DNA of 64,000 bases from Paenibacillus sp. BK033 (lineage in GTDB: Bacteria > Bacillota > Bacilli > Paenibacillales > Paenibacillaceae), in assembly GCF_004345425.1 (NCBI RefSeq), contig NZ_SLVP01000004.1, positions 186,001-250,000 of the forward strand. The letters are read 5' to 3'. The notes under the pieces were generated by a model that saw nothing but the letters and a program-made list of their open reading frames with translations, was not told the origin of the DNA and searched no databases. How positions within the stretch are numbered: position 1 is the first letter of the stretch; the number at the start of each line of letters is the position of its first letter. Below are positions 26,265 to 35,872 of this stretch, in pieces. The position numbers and the translations under genes are program-made.

Positions 26265-26996
26265 ATGAAGCAAAATAAATACGATGACCCGGACTTTTTC
26301 GATAAATACAGTCGGATGGCCCGTTCCATCGGCGGTCTGGAGGCGGCAGGGGAATGGCATGTCCTGCGCACCATGCTTCCGGACATGGAGGACAAGAGGG
26401 TGCTGGATCTAGGCTGCGGCTATGGCTGGCACTGCCGCTATGCGCGGGAGCGGGGCGCCCGTTCCGTTCTGGGGATCGACATATCGGAGAAAATGATCGC
26501 GCGCGCGAAATCGTTTAACGAGGATGCCGCGATCACCTACCGCCGGGCGGCGATCGAAGATATTTCCTTTGAGCCCGGAGAGTTCGACGTCGTCATCAGC
26601 TCGCTTGTGCTCCATTATATAGAGGATTTCGCGGGGGCCTGCCGCAAGATTTACGAAAGCCTGGCTCCGGGCGGAAGCTTTGTCCTGTCCATGGAGCATC
26701 CGGTCTTTACGGCCGTAGCCGCACAGGACTGGCATTACGGCCCAGCGGGAGAGCGGCTGCACTGGCCGGTCGACGGCTATCAGGACGAGGGGCCGCGTAT
26801 CGCCCGTTTTCTGGACTCCGACGTCGTCAAGTATCACCGCACCTTATCGACGATTATGAATGCTCTCGCTAAGGCCGGATTCCGCATTGCGGACGTAGCC
26901 GAGCCTGGTCCTTCGCAAGAGGCCTTGGAGCAGTATCCCGACATGAGGGATGAGACGCGCCGTCCGATGTTCCTGCTGCTCGCTGCGCGCAAATAG
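26265..26996 (+). CDS. Class I SAM-dependent methyltransferase
   Basis: 243 residues with a methyltransferase-11-type core: motif I V-L-D-L-G-C-G-Y-G-W-H, acidic motif II G-I-D-I-S, motif IV F-D-V-V-I-S-S-L-V-L-H-Y-I, and L-A-P-G-G-S-F-V-L-S. The substrate is not evident; the C-terminal part (E-H-P-V-F-T, D-Y/W-H-Y-G-P) resembles small-molecule methyltransferases. Single-gene unit. Confidence 0.88.
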   Translation: MKQNKYDDPDFFDKYSRMARSIGGLEAAGEWHVLRTMLPDMEDKRVLDLGCGYGWHCRYARERGARSVLGIDISEKMIARAKSFNEDAAITYRRAAIEDISFEPGEFDVVISSLVLHYIEDFAGACRKIYESLAPGGSFVLSMEHPVFTAVAAQDWHYGPAGERLHWPVDGYQDEGPRIARFLDSDVVKYHRTLSTIMNALAKAGFRIADVAEPGPSQEALEQYPDMRDETRRPMFLLLAARK

Positions 26997-27081
26997 AAAT
27001 TTCAGGAACCGCCCACAATTGCTGCTATTTGTGTTACGATCAGTTGCAAGAGATAATCTTTCATAACGGAGTGCACCAAGT

Positions 27082-28671
27082 ATGGGAACACCTTATTCCG
27101 CTGTTTTAACGATGATGGTTACAGCCGGTGTTATTAATATCTTAATGGGTATTTACGTATTCATGAACCGTTCCAAGCAAGCGATGGCGAGGACCTTTAT
27201 CGCGATGTGCTTTCTCTCGGCTATCTATATATTCGGGTCAGCTTTGGAGCTGTCGGCCAATACGCTTAGCGAAGTGAAGTTCTGGATTACGGTAGAGTAC
27301 TTTGGGATGCCGTTTATTCCGCCGGTCAGTCTGATGCTGATCATGTTTTTCCTTGGAATGGAAAGGTTATTGAAATGGCAGATGCGCTATTTGATGTTCC
27401 TGATGCCGTTTATTACGCTTGTGCTTGTCATCACAAACGACATGCATCATTTCTATTACCGTTCGGTCGAATTGCAAATAACCGAAGGTATCCATAGAGT
27501 CGAATTAAATGCGGGGCCCTGGTATATCATGCAAGGCGGCTATACGTTTGGCTGCATGATTGGCGGAGTGGCCTTGCTGCTCATCTATTGGAACCGGATG
27601 CGGTCCTCTTACCGTCTTCAGCATATTACGATGCTGGTGGGGCTTCTCCTGCCGATCGCCGGCGATTTCCTCTACTTGGGCAACCTGACGCCGGGCGGCA
27701 TTGACCCGATTCCCGTCATCATGGCCGTTACAGCGGCTTTGTATATGTGGGGGCTTGTCTCGAAGGGAATGCTGAACGTTGCGCCGATCGCCAGGGATAC
27801 GCTATTCGAAAGCATGAACGACGCGGTACTGGTGCTGGACCGGAGCAATCGGCTGGTCGACTTTAACCCGGCAGCCGCCGCTATTCTTCCGGAGCTTACA
27901 ACCTCTGCGCTTGGGCAAGCGATTGAGCCGCTGCTTGCTTTGCATACGGATATTTCGATGCTCGACCTGGATACGGAAGCGGGCGAAGATATTCCGCGTA
28001 TCTACGATGAGGTTAAGTGGACCGTTGGCATGCAGTCCTACTATTATCAGATCCGCTCTTCCTTTATCCGGAAGAGAAGAGGTCCGGAGACGAGCAAGCT
28101 GATCGTTATGATTGACGTAACGGAGAGGGTGCGCCTTCAGGAGCAGCTTCGGGTGCTCGCTTATCATGACGGTCTGACGGGGATCTTTAACCGTCGGCAC
28201 TTCATTCATTTAAGCGAAGCGCTTCTGCATCAATCGGCTGAGCAGAACGAGTCTCTTGCCTTGCTGTTGTTCGATATCGATCATTTCAAGCGGATTAACG
28301 ATGCTTACGGCCATGATGCCGGAGACCGCGCCCTGCTGCATGTTGTCGATATCTGCCGGAAGCTGCTTCGTCCGGAGGACGTGTTTGGCCGGTATGGCGG
28401 CGAGGAATTCGTGGTCGCAATGCCCGGCTTGTCCCGCGAGGAAGCAGAGTCTGCCGCTCAGCGGATCCGGGGCGAGATTGCCGCGCAGGCTATGGCCGCC
28501 GCCGCTTCCGAGCCTCCATTGTCCGTGACGGCAAGCTTTGGCATTGCCATGGCGGGAGCGGGCTGCAAGGAAGCCGGGGGCGGTATCAACCAGCTGCTGA
28601 AGGCAGCCGATAATGCTCTGTACGAAGCCAAGAACAGCGGACGGAATACGGTCCGTTTAGCCCATATATAG
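27082..28671 (+). CDS. Membrane diguanylate cyclase: 7TM-PAS-GGDEF
   Basis: 529 residues. Residues 1-230 form seven to eight membrane helices of the histidine-kinase N-terminal 7TM type, a PAS-like segment follows (about 240-350, beginning L-F-E-S-M-N-D-A-V-L-V-L-D), and a GGDEF domain closes the protein. The active site reads G-G-E-E-F (439-443) and is intact. R-P-E-D (430-433) five residues before it fits the inhibitory I-site RxxD. It should make cyclic di-GMP in response to an unknown extracellular or membrane signal. Confidence 0.93.
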   Translation: MGTPYSAVLTMMVTAGVINILMGIYVFMNRSKQAMARTFIAMCFLSAIYIFGSALELSANTLSEVKFWITVEYFGMPFIPPVSLMLIMFFLGMERLLKWQMRYLMFLMPFITLVLVITNDMHHFYYRSVELQITEGIHRVELNAGPWYIMQGGYTFGCMIGGVALLLIYWNRMRSSYRLQHITMLVGLLLPIAGDFLYLGNLTPGGIDPIPVIMAVTAALYMWGLVSKGMLNVAPIARDTLFESMNDAVLVLDRSNRLVDFNPAAAAILPELTTSALGQAIEPLLALHTDISMLDLDTEAGEDIPRIYDEVKWTVGMQSYYYQIRSSFIRKRRGPETSKLIVMIDVTERVRLQEQLRVLAYHDGLTGIFNRRHFIHLSEALLHQSAEQNESLALLLFDIDHFKRINDAYGHDAGDRALLHVVDICRKLLRPEDVFGRYGGEEFVVAMPGLSREEAESAAQRIRGEIAAQAMAAAASEPPLSVTASFGIAMAGAGCKEAGGGINQLLKAADNALYEAKNSGRNTVRLAHI

Positions 28672-28677
28672 CTCATA

Positions 28678-28716
28678 CAAAAGCGCTTCTCCGATAATGG
28701 AGAGGTGCTTTTTTTC
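28678..28716 (+). terminator. Terminator of the diguanylate cyclase gene
   Basis: AAAAGCGCTTCTCC pairs with GGAGAGGTGCTTTT (two G-U), followed by a T-run. Confidence 0.88.
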
Positions 28717-28856
28717 GTTGGTCGGTTTCGAAATGCCGCGTATATGACAGAAGTCTCGTCTGAGCCGGAGGGAAAGGAGGATTTTGGCAGTAGGAATCGT
28801 ATTATAGGGATAATGGAACTAGAAAATGTTGTAAGCAGGCGAGGGGAGGTTCATGA

Positions 28857-30848
28857 TTGTTTCGCGGGAGGGGCTTTGCGGTTTATTTCGGAATGATTCT
28901 ATTGCTGTTATGCGCGGGCTGGCTTCTGTTTCTGCGGAGGGATTCCTTTGCCGGGGCTGCGGTTAGCCATATTCTTCAAACGTTAGCTGCTCTTTACGCG
29001 GCTATCCTCCTGTTCAGGGCCTCTGGCAAAGAGGCGAAATACTGGATTTATTACGGGCTGGGACTCTTGTTTTATTTCGTTGCCCAGCTCATCTGGACCA
29101 TTGTAACGCTTATGAGGGGCGCCGAGCCCGATTATTTGGGCATCCCCGAGCTGTTATGGAGACTTCAATACCTGTTCTTTCTTATTGCCCTCTATATGCA
29201 GTATCAGCAGCGACGTTCCAATCTTGCGTTCCGGTTCATACTCGATATTTTATTGTACGGCACGATGGCATCCACGCTTTATTGGAACCTTCTGATCGAA
29301 CCGATTCTGTCCCATCATCACGTTAACCGGGATGTTATCGGGTACCACATGTTTAACTCGTCCTTTAACGCTGTCATCGTATTTCTTCTGCTGTTCTTCA
29401 GCTGGTACGGCAAAAAGATCATTTCCGGCCGGGCCAATTGGTTTCTGTTGAGCGGCTTTTTAATTAAATTATTAGGCAACACGGCATTTGTCTACTTATT
29501 ATCCTACGCTGCCGCAGGCGAGCAATGGTCCTGGATTGCGGACTTCTGCTGGTTTATCGGCATGATGTTTATCGGCTTTGCCGCGATGCCGGACAAGGAA
29601 CCGCTGGGCGCTTCTCTCCGGCCGGGCAACGAGTCGAGGCAGACGTTTATGAGACGTTACGCGCTAATTATCTTTGTTTGCGCGGCGCTTATCGCCGTCA
29701 TCTGCCGGTTGGGCGAATTTTCCATTATTAGCGTAGGCGCGATTGTAGCGGTAGTGCTGCTTGGCGTCCGGCTGTCGGTGGGCATATACGAGCTGGAATC
29801 GGCAGGGGCCGCTCTCATGCAGTCGCGGGTCAATTACGATAATTTCGTGGAAAGCTCGCTGCTTGGCGTGTTTATCGAGCAAAATGGCCAGCTGGTCCAT
29901 ATGAATTCGTACGGGGAGAGCATGTTTGGCTGCGAGCCGGGACAAATGCTTGGCCAGCCGCTCGCAAGCTTCCTGCTGGAAGCGGACGGCGACCGGTTAA
30001 AGCAGGAATTTAGCATGATCTGCCGGTTGAATCAATCCTCCCGGCTTGCTCTTGCCGCGCGGAAATCCAATCAAACGGATCTGTTTCTCGAGATGCAGGC
30101 GGCTCCCGCTTTCTTCAAAGGCAAGCCGGCCATATCCGGCCTTCTGCTCGATATAACGGAGAGCAAGCTGTCGGAGCAGCATTTGATCCGGTCGGAGAAG
30201 CTGTCCGTTATCGGCCAGCTGGCGGCAGGGGTTGCCCATGAGATCCGTAATCCGTTGACCGCGCTGAAGGGGTTCACCCAGCTGCTCCACCGGAGAACTA
30301 CCGACCAGAACCGCCATTATTTCGATATGATGCTGACCGAGCTGGAGCGGATTAACTATATTGTGGGCGAGTTTATGCTGCTGTCCAAGCCGCATCAGTG
30401 GCAGCAGATGAGCCGCTGCGATATCGGCTCGCTGCTCGACGATATCGTACCCATCATGCAGTCGCAGGCCATTATTACGAACGTCAACATTTTGGCGGAG
30501 AAGAGCCCGAATCTGCCGGCCGTTTTATGCGATGCCAATCAGATTAAGCAGGTGCTCGTTAACCTAATGAAAAATGCGATAGAAGCGATGCCGGGCGGCG
30601 GCGAGCTTCACGTCCATATGAAGAAGGATCATAAAGGCCACATTGTCATCGATATTATAGACCGGGGTGTGGGCATTCCCCAGCATGTCATCGACCGGTT
30701 AGGCGAGCCGTTCTATACCACCAAGGATACGGGAACCGGGCTTGGACTTACCGTATGCTTCAGAATCATCCAATCCCATGGCGGCACGTTAACGATTACG
30801 AGCGAGCCGAATATCGGAACGACGGCAACCATCAGGCTGCCGGCTTAG
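28857..30848 (+). CDS. Multi-pass sensor histidine kinase with PAS domain (sporulation-kinase type)
   Basis: 663 residues. About nine membrane helices (1-320), a PAS domain (about 325-440, N-F-V-E-S-S-L-L-G-V-F-I), then HisKA with H-E-I-R-N-P-L-T-A-L-K-G-F (His461) and HATPase_c with N-box V-L-V-N-L-M-K-N-A-I-E-A, D-R-G-V-G-I and G-T-G-L-G-L-T. No receiver or response regulator is adjacent, so it is an orphan kinase like those feeding the Spo0 phosphorelay. Start TTG 28857 has a good GGGGAGG; an ATG at 28893 is an alternative. Confidence 0.9.
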   Translation: MFRGRGFAVYFGMILLLLCAGWLLFLRRDSFAGAAVSHILQTLAALYAAILLFRASGKEAKYWIYYGLGLLFYFVAQLIWTIVTLMRGAEPDYLGIPELLWRLQYLFFLIALYMQYQQRRSNLAFRFILDILLYGTMASTLYWNLLIEPILSHHHVNRDVIGYHMFNSSFNAVIVFLLLFFSWYGKKIISGRANWFLLSGFLIKLLGNTAFVYLLSYAAAGEQWSWIADFCWFIGMMFIGFAAMPDKEPLGASLRPGNESRQTFMRRYALIIFVCAALIAVICRLGEFSIISVGAIVAVVLLGVRLSVGIYELESAGAALMQSRVNYDNFVESSLLGVFIEQNGQLVHMNSYGESMFGCEPGQMLGQPLASFLLEADGDRLKQEFSMICRLNQSSRLALAARKSNQTDLFLEMQAAPAFFKGKPAISGLLLDITESKLSEQHLIRSEKLSVIGQLAAGVAHEIRNPLTALKGFTQLLHRRTTDQNRHYFDMMLTELERINYIVGEFMLLSKPHQWQQMSRCDIGSLLDDIVPIMQSQAIITNVNILAEKSPNLPAVLCDANQIKQVLVNLMKNAIEAMPGGGELHVHMKKDHKGHIVIDIIDRGVGIPQHVIDRLGEPFYTTKDTGTGLGLTVCFRIIQSHGGTLTITSEPNIGTTATIRLPA

Positions 30849-30858
30849 CTTGTAAAGG

Positions 30859-30897
30859 AAACAACCCCCTGGACTTGCTCTGTCCAGGGGGTTGTTA
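30859..30897. terminator. Bidirectional terminator
   Basis: Perfect 15-bp stem AACAACCCCCTGGAC / GTCCAGGGGGTTGTT (30860-30874 with 30882-30896) between convergent kinase and FlxA-like genes. Confidence 0.85.
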
Positions 30898-30901
30898 GAT
30901 C

Positions 30902-31264
30902 TTAGATCCGGATATCGAGACGATTGCCGGTCGTACCGTTAAGCGCCGGGTTGTTCCGGCTGGTGTTCACGCCAAGCCGGCTGCTGGCAGCCTCTTGCTC
31001 GTTCATGCTCTGCTGCTGGCTTGACGCCAGATTATTCGCCTGCGATTTTTTCTTGGCGATTTGCAGCTGAATTTGCTGAATCTGCTGCTGCAGCTGCCGG
31101 GTCTTGGTTTGCTTTGTCTTCTCGTCATCCTTGCTCCGCGCAACTTCCTTTAACTGCTTCTCGAGATTGTCCAGCTGTTTCTCCAGCGTGCTGGTATCCG
31201 AAGCACTGCTCTGGGACGTATACGACGAGCTTGATTGCGAGATGGATGATGATGAAATATTCAT
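30902..31264 (-). CDS. FlxA-like coiled-coil protein
   Basis: 120 residues: a serine-rich N-terminus (S-S-S-S-I-S-Q-S-S-S-S-Y), then a central coiled coil about 28-80 with L-E-K-Q-L-D-N-L-E-K-Q-L-K and a Q-rich stretch L-Q-Q-Q-I-Q-Q-I-Q-L-Q-I, then a polar tail. This composition matches the small FlxA-like family found in Bacillales. No signal peptide, no enzyme motif. A GGAGTGAG-like site precedes the ATG. Function unknown. Confidence 0.7.
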   Translation of the reverse strand: MNISSSSISQSSSSYTSQSSASDTSTLEKQLDNLEKQLKEVARSKDDEKTKQTKTRQLQQQIQQIQLQIAKKKSQANNLASSQQQSMNEQEAASSRLGVNTSRNNPALNGTTGNRLDIRI

Positions 31265-31364
31265 CTCCGCTCACTCCTTTCATGTAGGTCTTCCGCTACA
31301 TGAAGGTTATCGGTTTCAAACATGAACGGAGGATGAACACAGCCTGAAAGTTGGCTGAATTCGC

Positions 31365-32573
31365 TTAGGGATTCTTCGAATCCGTCCGGTAACTGAGAAG
31401 ACCAAGCACCAAAGCCAGACCAACCAGGATGGCGCCTACCCACGGGAGCGCGCCAAGGGAAAGATGGGTAATGACCCAGCCGCCGATGAAGGCGCCGGAC
31501 GCATTGCCGAGGTTGCCGGCCGAATGGCTGGACGTCGAAGCCAGTGCCGGCGCGGACTGCGCCAGACTCATAATCCGGACCTGGAGCCCCGGGAAAACGG
31601 CAAAGGATGCCGCCCCCCACAGGAAGATCGTTATTACGGCAGCGATCTCGTTATGAACGGTAAAGGTGAAGACTGTCAGCACAACCGCAATAGTCAGGTA
31701 GAGGCCCAGAATGGAAGGCATCAGCTTCCAGTCGGCCAGCTTGCCGCCAACGATATTGCCGACCGTTACGCCAATTCCGAACAGAATCAGAATCCAGGTC
31801 ACGTTATGCTCCGCGAAGCCGGTAATGTCCGTGAGGAGCGGCGTAATATACGTAAATACCGCAAACAGTCCGGCGTTGCCGAGTGCCGCGATCAGCAGAT
31901 AGACGAGCAGCTTTGGTCTGGCAATCGCCGATAGCTGCTTAAGGACGCTGACCTGCTTGCTTAGCTTAAGCTTAGGAATAAAGATCATAATGCCGATCAG
32001 AGCGAGGACGCCCATGGCGGCAATCGCGCCAAAGGAAGCGCGCCAGCCCCAGTTCTGGCCGATATACGTGCCGATCGGGACGCCGATAATGTTGGCGATG
32101 GTCAGGCCCGCCATCATAATCGAGACGGCTCCCGCCTGCTTATCCGCTCTTACGAGCTTGGAGGCGATAACCGCGCCAACGCCAAAGAAGGTGCCGTGGG
32201 TCAAGGCCGTAATCATCCGGGCGATCATGAGTACGGCGTAATTGGGTGCCACAACCGACAGGCCGTTGCCGAGAATAAAGAGCAGCATAAGAATGCAGAG
32301 CAGCTTTTTCTGCGGAATCCGGCTCGTCAGAATCGTCATAATCGGAGCGCCGACGGCTACGCCGAGGGCATACATCGTAATCAGCTGGCCGGCTGCCGAA
32401 ATGCTGACGTTCAAATCGTTGGCCACATTCGGAAGAATGCCCATAATGACAAATTCGGTCATGCCGATTGCAAAGGCGCCAACGGTCAGGGACAGGACGG
32501 AGATCGGGAACGGCTCTTTCCCGGCTTGCCCTTGCAGAACTTGCTTGCCGTTTAATTGTTGCGAGACTTCCAT
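31365..32573 (-). CDS. MFS transporter, AraJ/YdhP-type efflux (12 helices)
   Basis: About 402 residues from ATG 32573. The first helix, S-V-L-S-L-T-V-G-A-F-A-I-G-M-T-E-F-V-I-M-G, is the hallmark of the AraJ/NepI/YdhP subgroup of MFS exporters; R-I-P-Q-K-K is the motif-A loop. Substrates in this group include sugars, nucleosides and drugs. The longer in-frame start at 32606 lacks a good ribosome site. No adjacent regulator. Confidence 0.9.
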   Translation of the reverse strand: MEVSQQLNGKQVLQGQAGKEPFPISVLSLTVGAFAIGMTEFVIMGILPNVANDLNVSISAAGQLITMYALGVAVGAPIMTILTSRIPQKKLLCILMLLFILGNGLSVVAPNYAVLMIARMITALTHGTFFGVGAVIASKLVRADKQAGAVSIMMAGLTIANIIGVPIGTYIGQNWGWRASFGAIAAMGVLALIGIMIFIPKLKLSKQVSVLKQLSAIARPKLLVYLLIAALGNAGLFAVFTYITPLLTDITGFAEHNVTWILILFGIGVTVGNIVGGKLADWKLMPSILGLYLTIAVVLTVFTFTVHNEIAAVITIFLWGAASFAVFPGLQVRIMSLAQSAPALASTSSHSAGNLGNASGAFIGGWVITHLSLGALPWVGAILVGLALVLGLLSYRTDSKNP

Positions 32574-32720
32574 AAGGTAAAGCCAACCTTTCTGATGAGC
32601 ATGCATCTTGTTGAATAATAAAACCTATTATTTCGCTTCACGGGCATATAAGCAAGAACATTTTTTGTAAAATTACTGGTAAGATAAGAAGTAAAGGCTT
32701 ACATCTCAAAAGGGCAGAGG

Positions 32721-33365
32721 ATGGGGTTAATAGTGGGCAAAAAAGGGCTTTACCGCGACTATTTTTTGCATGCGGATATTATGATGATGACAGCGGTGCT
32801 GATCGGATTGGCCGCTTGGGCCATGATTGAAGCAGTGACCTGGTACAGTTCGGTATTCTTCATGGCCGGCCTTATCGGATTTATGTTCAGCGAATATTTG
32901 ACCCACCGGTTCTTCTTTCATTTGAAGGCGCCCAAAAACCCGCTATTCCTCAAATTTCTGAAGCGTCTGCATTACGATCATCACAAGGATCCGCATGATT
33001 TGAAGCTGCTGTTTCTGCCGGTCTGGTACAGCCTGCCCAATCTTGGCGTATTTGCGCTCCTTTTCTACTTGATCTCGGGCTCGCTTGCATTCACGCTGGC
33101 CTTCGCCGCGGGGCTTGTCGCGATGCTGCTCGTCTATGAATGGAAGCATTATGTCGCGCACCGGCCGATTCAGCCCAAGACGAGATTCTGGAAATGGAAT
33201 AAGCGGATGCATCTGCTCCATCACTTCAAGAACGAGAACTATTGGTACGGTGTATCGACGCCGCTTGTGGACGCGATCTTCGGAACGTTAAAAGAGGAGA
33301 AGGACGTACCGACAAGCGCCACCGCGAAAAACCTGGAAAACCGCGGCCGGACGATGTCGTCCTGA
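32721..33365 (+). CDS. Fatty acid hydroxylase / sterol desaturase superfamily protein
   Basis: Membrane di-iron oxygenase of 214 residues with four histidine clusters: H-R-F-F-F-H, H-Y-D-H-H, H-Y-V-A-H and H-L-L-H-H, in the spacing of the superfamily. Four hydrophobic segments. It probably hydroxylates a lipid acyl chain or a related hydrophobic substrate using O2; the electron donor is not encoded nearby. Start may be ATG 32721 or GTG 32733 (the latter better spaced from GAGGATGGGG). The kinase relic follows after 20 nt. Confidence 0.87.
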   Translation: MGLIVGKKGLYRDYFLHADIMMMTAVLIGLAAWAMIEAVTWYSSVFFMAGLIGFMFSEYLTHRFFFHLKAPKNPLFLKFLKRLHYDHHKDPHDLKLLFLPVWYSLPNLGVFALLFYLISGSLAFTLAFAAGLVAMLLVYEWKHYVAHRPIQPKTRFWKWNKRMHLLHHFKNENYWYGVSTPLVDAIFGTLKEEKDVPTSATAKNLENRGRTMSS

Positions 33366-33385
33366 CCGCATGAAGGAGGACAAGG

Positions 33386-34181
33386 ATGACTGTAGGGCAA
33401 TTAATCGGGAAAGGCATGACCGCCGAGGTCTACGAATGGGGGCGAGGGGCGGGTCGTGAAGCTTTATTACGGGAACATTCCGAAGGACTGGCTTCATTAC
33501 GAGGCGGAGATCGGCACGGCCGTTCATCAGGCTGGCGTCCCCGCCCCGGAGGTTTTTGGACAGGTCGAGGCGGAGGGGAGAAGCGGACTTGTGTACGAGA
33601 GGATAGCGGGACCTTCCCTCCTTGCCATGATGCTGCGCGATATGGACAAGGCGGAACATTACAGTACCCTTCTGGCCCGTCTGCATGCCGATATTCACCG
33701 CTGCAGGGCATCCCGGCTGCCAAGGCAGAAGGACCGGATGGCCATGTTCGTGCGGCAGTCCGCCTCTTTTCTGGGCGACCGGGTGGAGCCGGTGTTAGCG
33801 GAGCTGGAGCGTCTGCCGGATGGCGAATCGGTCTGTCATGGCGACTTGCATCCGGATAACGTGCTTCAAGCGGGAGGGCGGCTGACGGTTATCGATTGGA
33901 TGGATGCCAACTCGGGCGACCCGTTATGCGATGTGGCGAGGACTTCCATGATGTTCCTGTCGCCGTTTGTTTCCATGCCTCCTCTGTCTATTCCTCCAGA
34001 TACCGGGCAGCGGCTGAACGAAGCGTATTTGTCCGAATATTGCAGGCTGACGGGGGCGGAGAGCACCGCAATCGACCGCTGGAGGCTGCCTGTTGCCGCT
34101 GCAAGACTGCGCGAGCAAATTCCCGGCGAGCGGGAATGGCTGCTGGCCTATATTGACCGGCGGCTGCAGGCTAGCATATGA
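33386..34181 (+). pseudogene. Aminoglycoside-phosphotransferase-like kinase with frameshift
   Basis: A strong AGGAGG and ATG at 33386 open a frame encoding L-I-G-K-G-M-T-A-E-V-Y-E-W-G, the kinase P-loop. The rest of the kinase (V-K-L-Y-Y-G... V-C-H-G-D-L-H-P-D-N-V-L... V-I-D-W-M-D) continues in a different frame. Removing one G from the five-G run at 33438-33442 restores W-G-E-G-R-V-V-K-L-Y-Y without a break. So the gene carries a one-base insertion, either real phase variation or inactivation, or a base-call error. A GTG at 33456 could restart translation without the P-loop. The catalytic H-G-D-x-x-x-x-N and the ID-x-D-type loop (here I-D-W-M-D) are intact. Confidence 0.8.
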
Positions 34182-34224
34182 AAAAGCCGCCTTCTCCGCG
34201 TTATGCGGGAAAAGGCGGCTTTTG
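34182..34224. terminator. Bidirectional terminator
   Basis: AAAAGCCGCCTT... pairs with AAGGCGGCTTTT (34182-34193 with 34212-34223), immediately after the kinase stop and before the convergent symporter's end. Confidence 0.88.
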
Positions 34225-34234
34225 TGCTTCTGCA

Positions 34235-35602
34235 TTACACAGCGTTTAACGCGATTTCTTCATCGTCGTCGTTATTGAATGCATCACGGTCGAATTCGCC
34301 TTCGGAATGGGCTACGAGAAGAGCGGTAACCGAAGTTCCTGTTGCGTTTACGGCCGTACGAGCCATGTCGATAAGAGCTTCAACGCCGGCAACAATCGCA
34401 AGCGCTTCAAGCGGAAGACCAAGCGCGGTAAGAACAACCGTCGTCGAAATAACCGCCGGTCCGGGAACGCCCGCGACGCCAATGGAAGAGATGATGCTTA
34501 CGAATACAAGCACGATGTAGTCGGTCAGGCCAAGCTCAATGCCAAAGGCCTGCGAGGTAAAAACGACAACAATCGCCGGCCATACGCCGCCGCAGCCGTT
34601 GAAGTTGACGGATGCGCCAAGCGGAGCAACAAAGCTCGCGATTTTCGGCGAGACATGGAGACGCTTCGTAATGACTTCCAGGTTGATAGGCAGCGTAGCA
34701 TAGCTGCTTCGGGTCGTGAAGGCAACGGCCACCGTCGGATACACCTTTTTGAAAAACTTGAGAGGATTAACCTTCGCTACGAAGAGCACCAGCCCGCCAA
34801 ACACAAGCACGAAATGAATGATAAGGGCGACATACGAGGTTACGATAACGCTGCCGAGCTCCTGCAGGGTATCCCAGCCATATTTGGCCGCAACGCCGGC
34901 AATCAGGGCGAATACGCCATAAGGCGTAAGGCGGATCACGAATTTAACGACTTGATGCAGCACTTGCGTAGCCGATTTGATGAGATCCCGGACAGGCTTG
35001 ACGGCCTCTTCGTTTTTCGAACCAACCTTAATGATGGCTACAGCCAGGAAAATCGCGAAGATCAGGATCGGAACAACCTTGCCGTCCGCCGCTTCGCTAA
35101 CCGGGTTGGAAGGAACAAGGCTAAGAATAACATCCGAGAACGTCGGAATTTCGCGCGCTGCCGCGTCGCTTGCGGCAGGCTGCTGGATACCTTTGCCCGG
35201 GTTAAATACCAGAGCGGTCAGTAAGCCGATAACGGATGCGATACCGGTTGTGCCAAGGAACCAGGCAAACGTCTTGAAGCCGATTTTGCGCAGGTAGTCA
35301 AGGCTTGTGAGCGAAGCGATACTATTTAATACAAGAACAAAAACAAGCGGAATAACGAGCATGCGGATCAAGCTGATATAAATGCTGCCGAAGGTGGTGA
35401 TCCCTTTGATTTCCAGGGAATCAAGGCTCTGGAACAGGATCCCGACGACCAGCCCCAGCCCTAATCCGACAAGCACCCGAGTACCGAAGCCAACACGCTT
35501 GCGTGCCAAGAAATACAGAAAAGCAAAGACGAAGATTGCGGTAACAAAGCTGTACCAGTTCGTCTCGATAGCCAGCAACAGGTTGTTATCTATTTTATCC
35601 AT
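34235..35602 (-). CDS. Dicarboxylate/amino acid:cation symporter, TcyP-like
   Basis: 455 residues of the DAACS family with eight membrane helices and two re-entrant loops. Family signatures: S-L-I-R-M-L-V-I-P-L-V-F near residue 77, A-F-T-T-R-S-S-Y-A-T-L-P-I, and a N-F-N-G-C-G segment where other members have N-M-D-G-T. G-V-A-G-V-P-G-P-A lies near 375. Resembles the sodium-coupled cystine transporter TcyP of B. subtilis; glutamate or aspartate transport is the alternative. Acidic tail E-F-D-R-D-A-F-N-N-D-D-D-E-E. GGGGG site before the ATG. Confidence 0.88.
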   Translation of the reverse strand: MDKIDNNLLLAIETNWYSFVTAIFVFAFLYFLARKRVGFGTRVLVGLGLGLVVGILFQSLDSLEIKGITTFGSIYISLIRMLVIPLVFVLVLNSIASLTSLDYLRKIGFKTFAWFLGTTGIASVIGLLTALVFNPGKGIQQPAASDAAAREIPTFSDVILSLVPSNPVSEAADGKVVPILIFAIFLAVAIIKVGSKNEEAVKPVRDLIKSATQVLHQVVKFVIRLTPYGVFALIAGVAAKYGWDTLQELGSVIVTSYVALIIHFVLVFGGLVLFVAKVNPLKFFKKVYPTVAVAFTTRSSYATLPINLEVITKRLHVSPKIASFVAPLGASVNFNGCGGVWPAIVVVFTSQAFGIELGLTDYIVLVFVSIISSIGVAGVPGPAVISTTVVLTALGLPLEALAIVAGVEALIDMARTAVNATGTSVTALLVAHSEGEFDRDAFNNDDDEEIALNAV

Positions 35603-35837
35603 CTTACCATTACCCCCTAATCCAAGTTGTTTGATAGGAATTATAATTCAATAATTTACAAACGTCTGAAGCAATTGTCAATTGTTTTTTGTTGAAGCAA
35701 GGTGAAACGGTTATCGCCGACCTTGGAGGAGCGCGGTTTAAGCCGGAGAATTCTTAGCCGTGTTTATTAAGAAAAACGTATAATCGCTTAGAAAAAAATA
35801 AATCCGACTATTTCTATTGGAAATTATTAAAAAATGA

Positions 35838-35866
35838 TTGACATCCAATCTTTTACATCCTAAGAT
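35838..35866 (+). promoter_or_regulatory. Strong sigma-A-type promoter of the redox/SLH region
   Basis: TTGACA (35838-35843), 17-nt spacer, TAAGAT (35861-35866). Transcription should begin near 35873, giving about 150 nt of leader before the ATG at 36022. Confidence 0.65.
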
Positions 35867-35872
35867 AGGGTT

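Noticed and set aside
28705..28896. 63-residue frame before the sensor kinase
   Set aside because: It begins within the terminator T-run of the previous gene and lacks a ribosome site.
34307..35224. 305-residue open frame antisense to the symporter gene
   Set aside because: Very high R/N/G content and no motif; it is a shadow of the conserved DAACS transporter.
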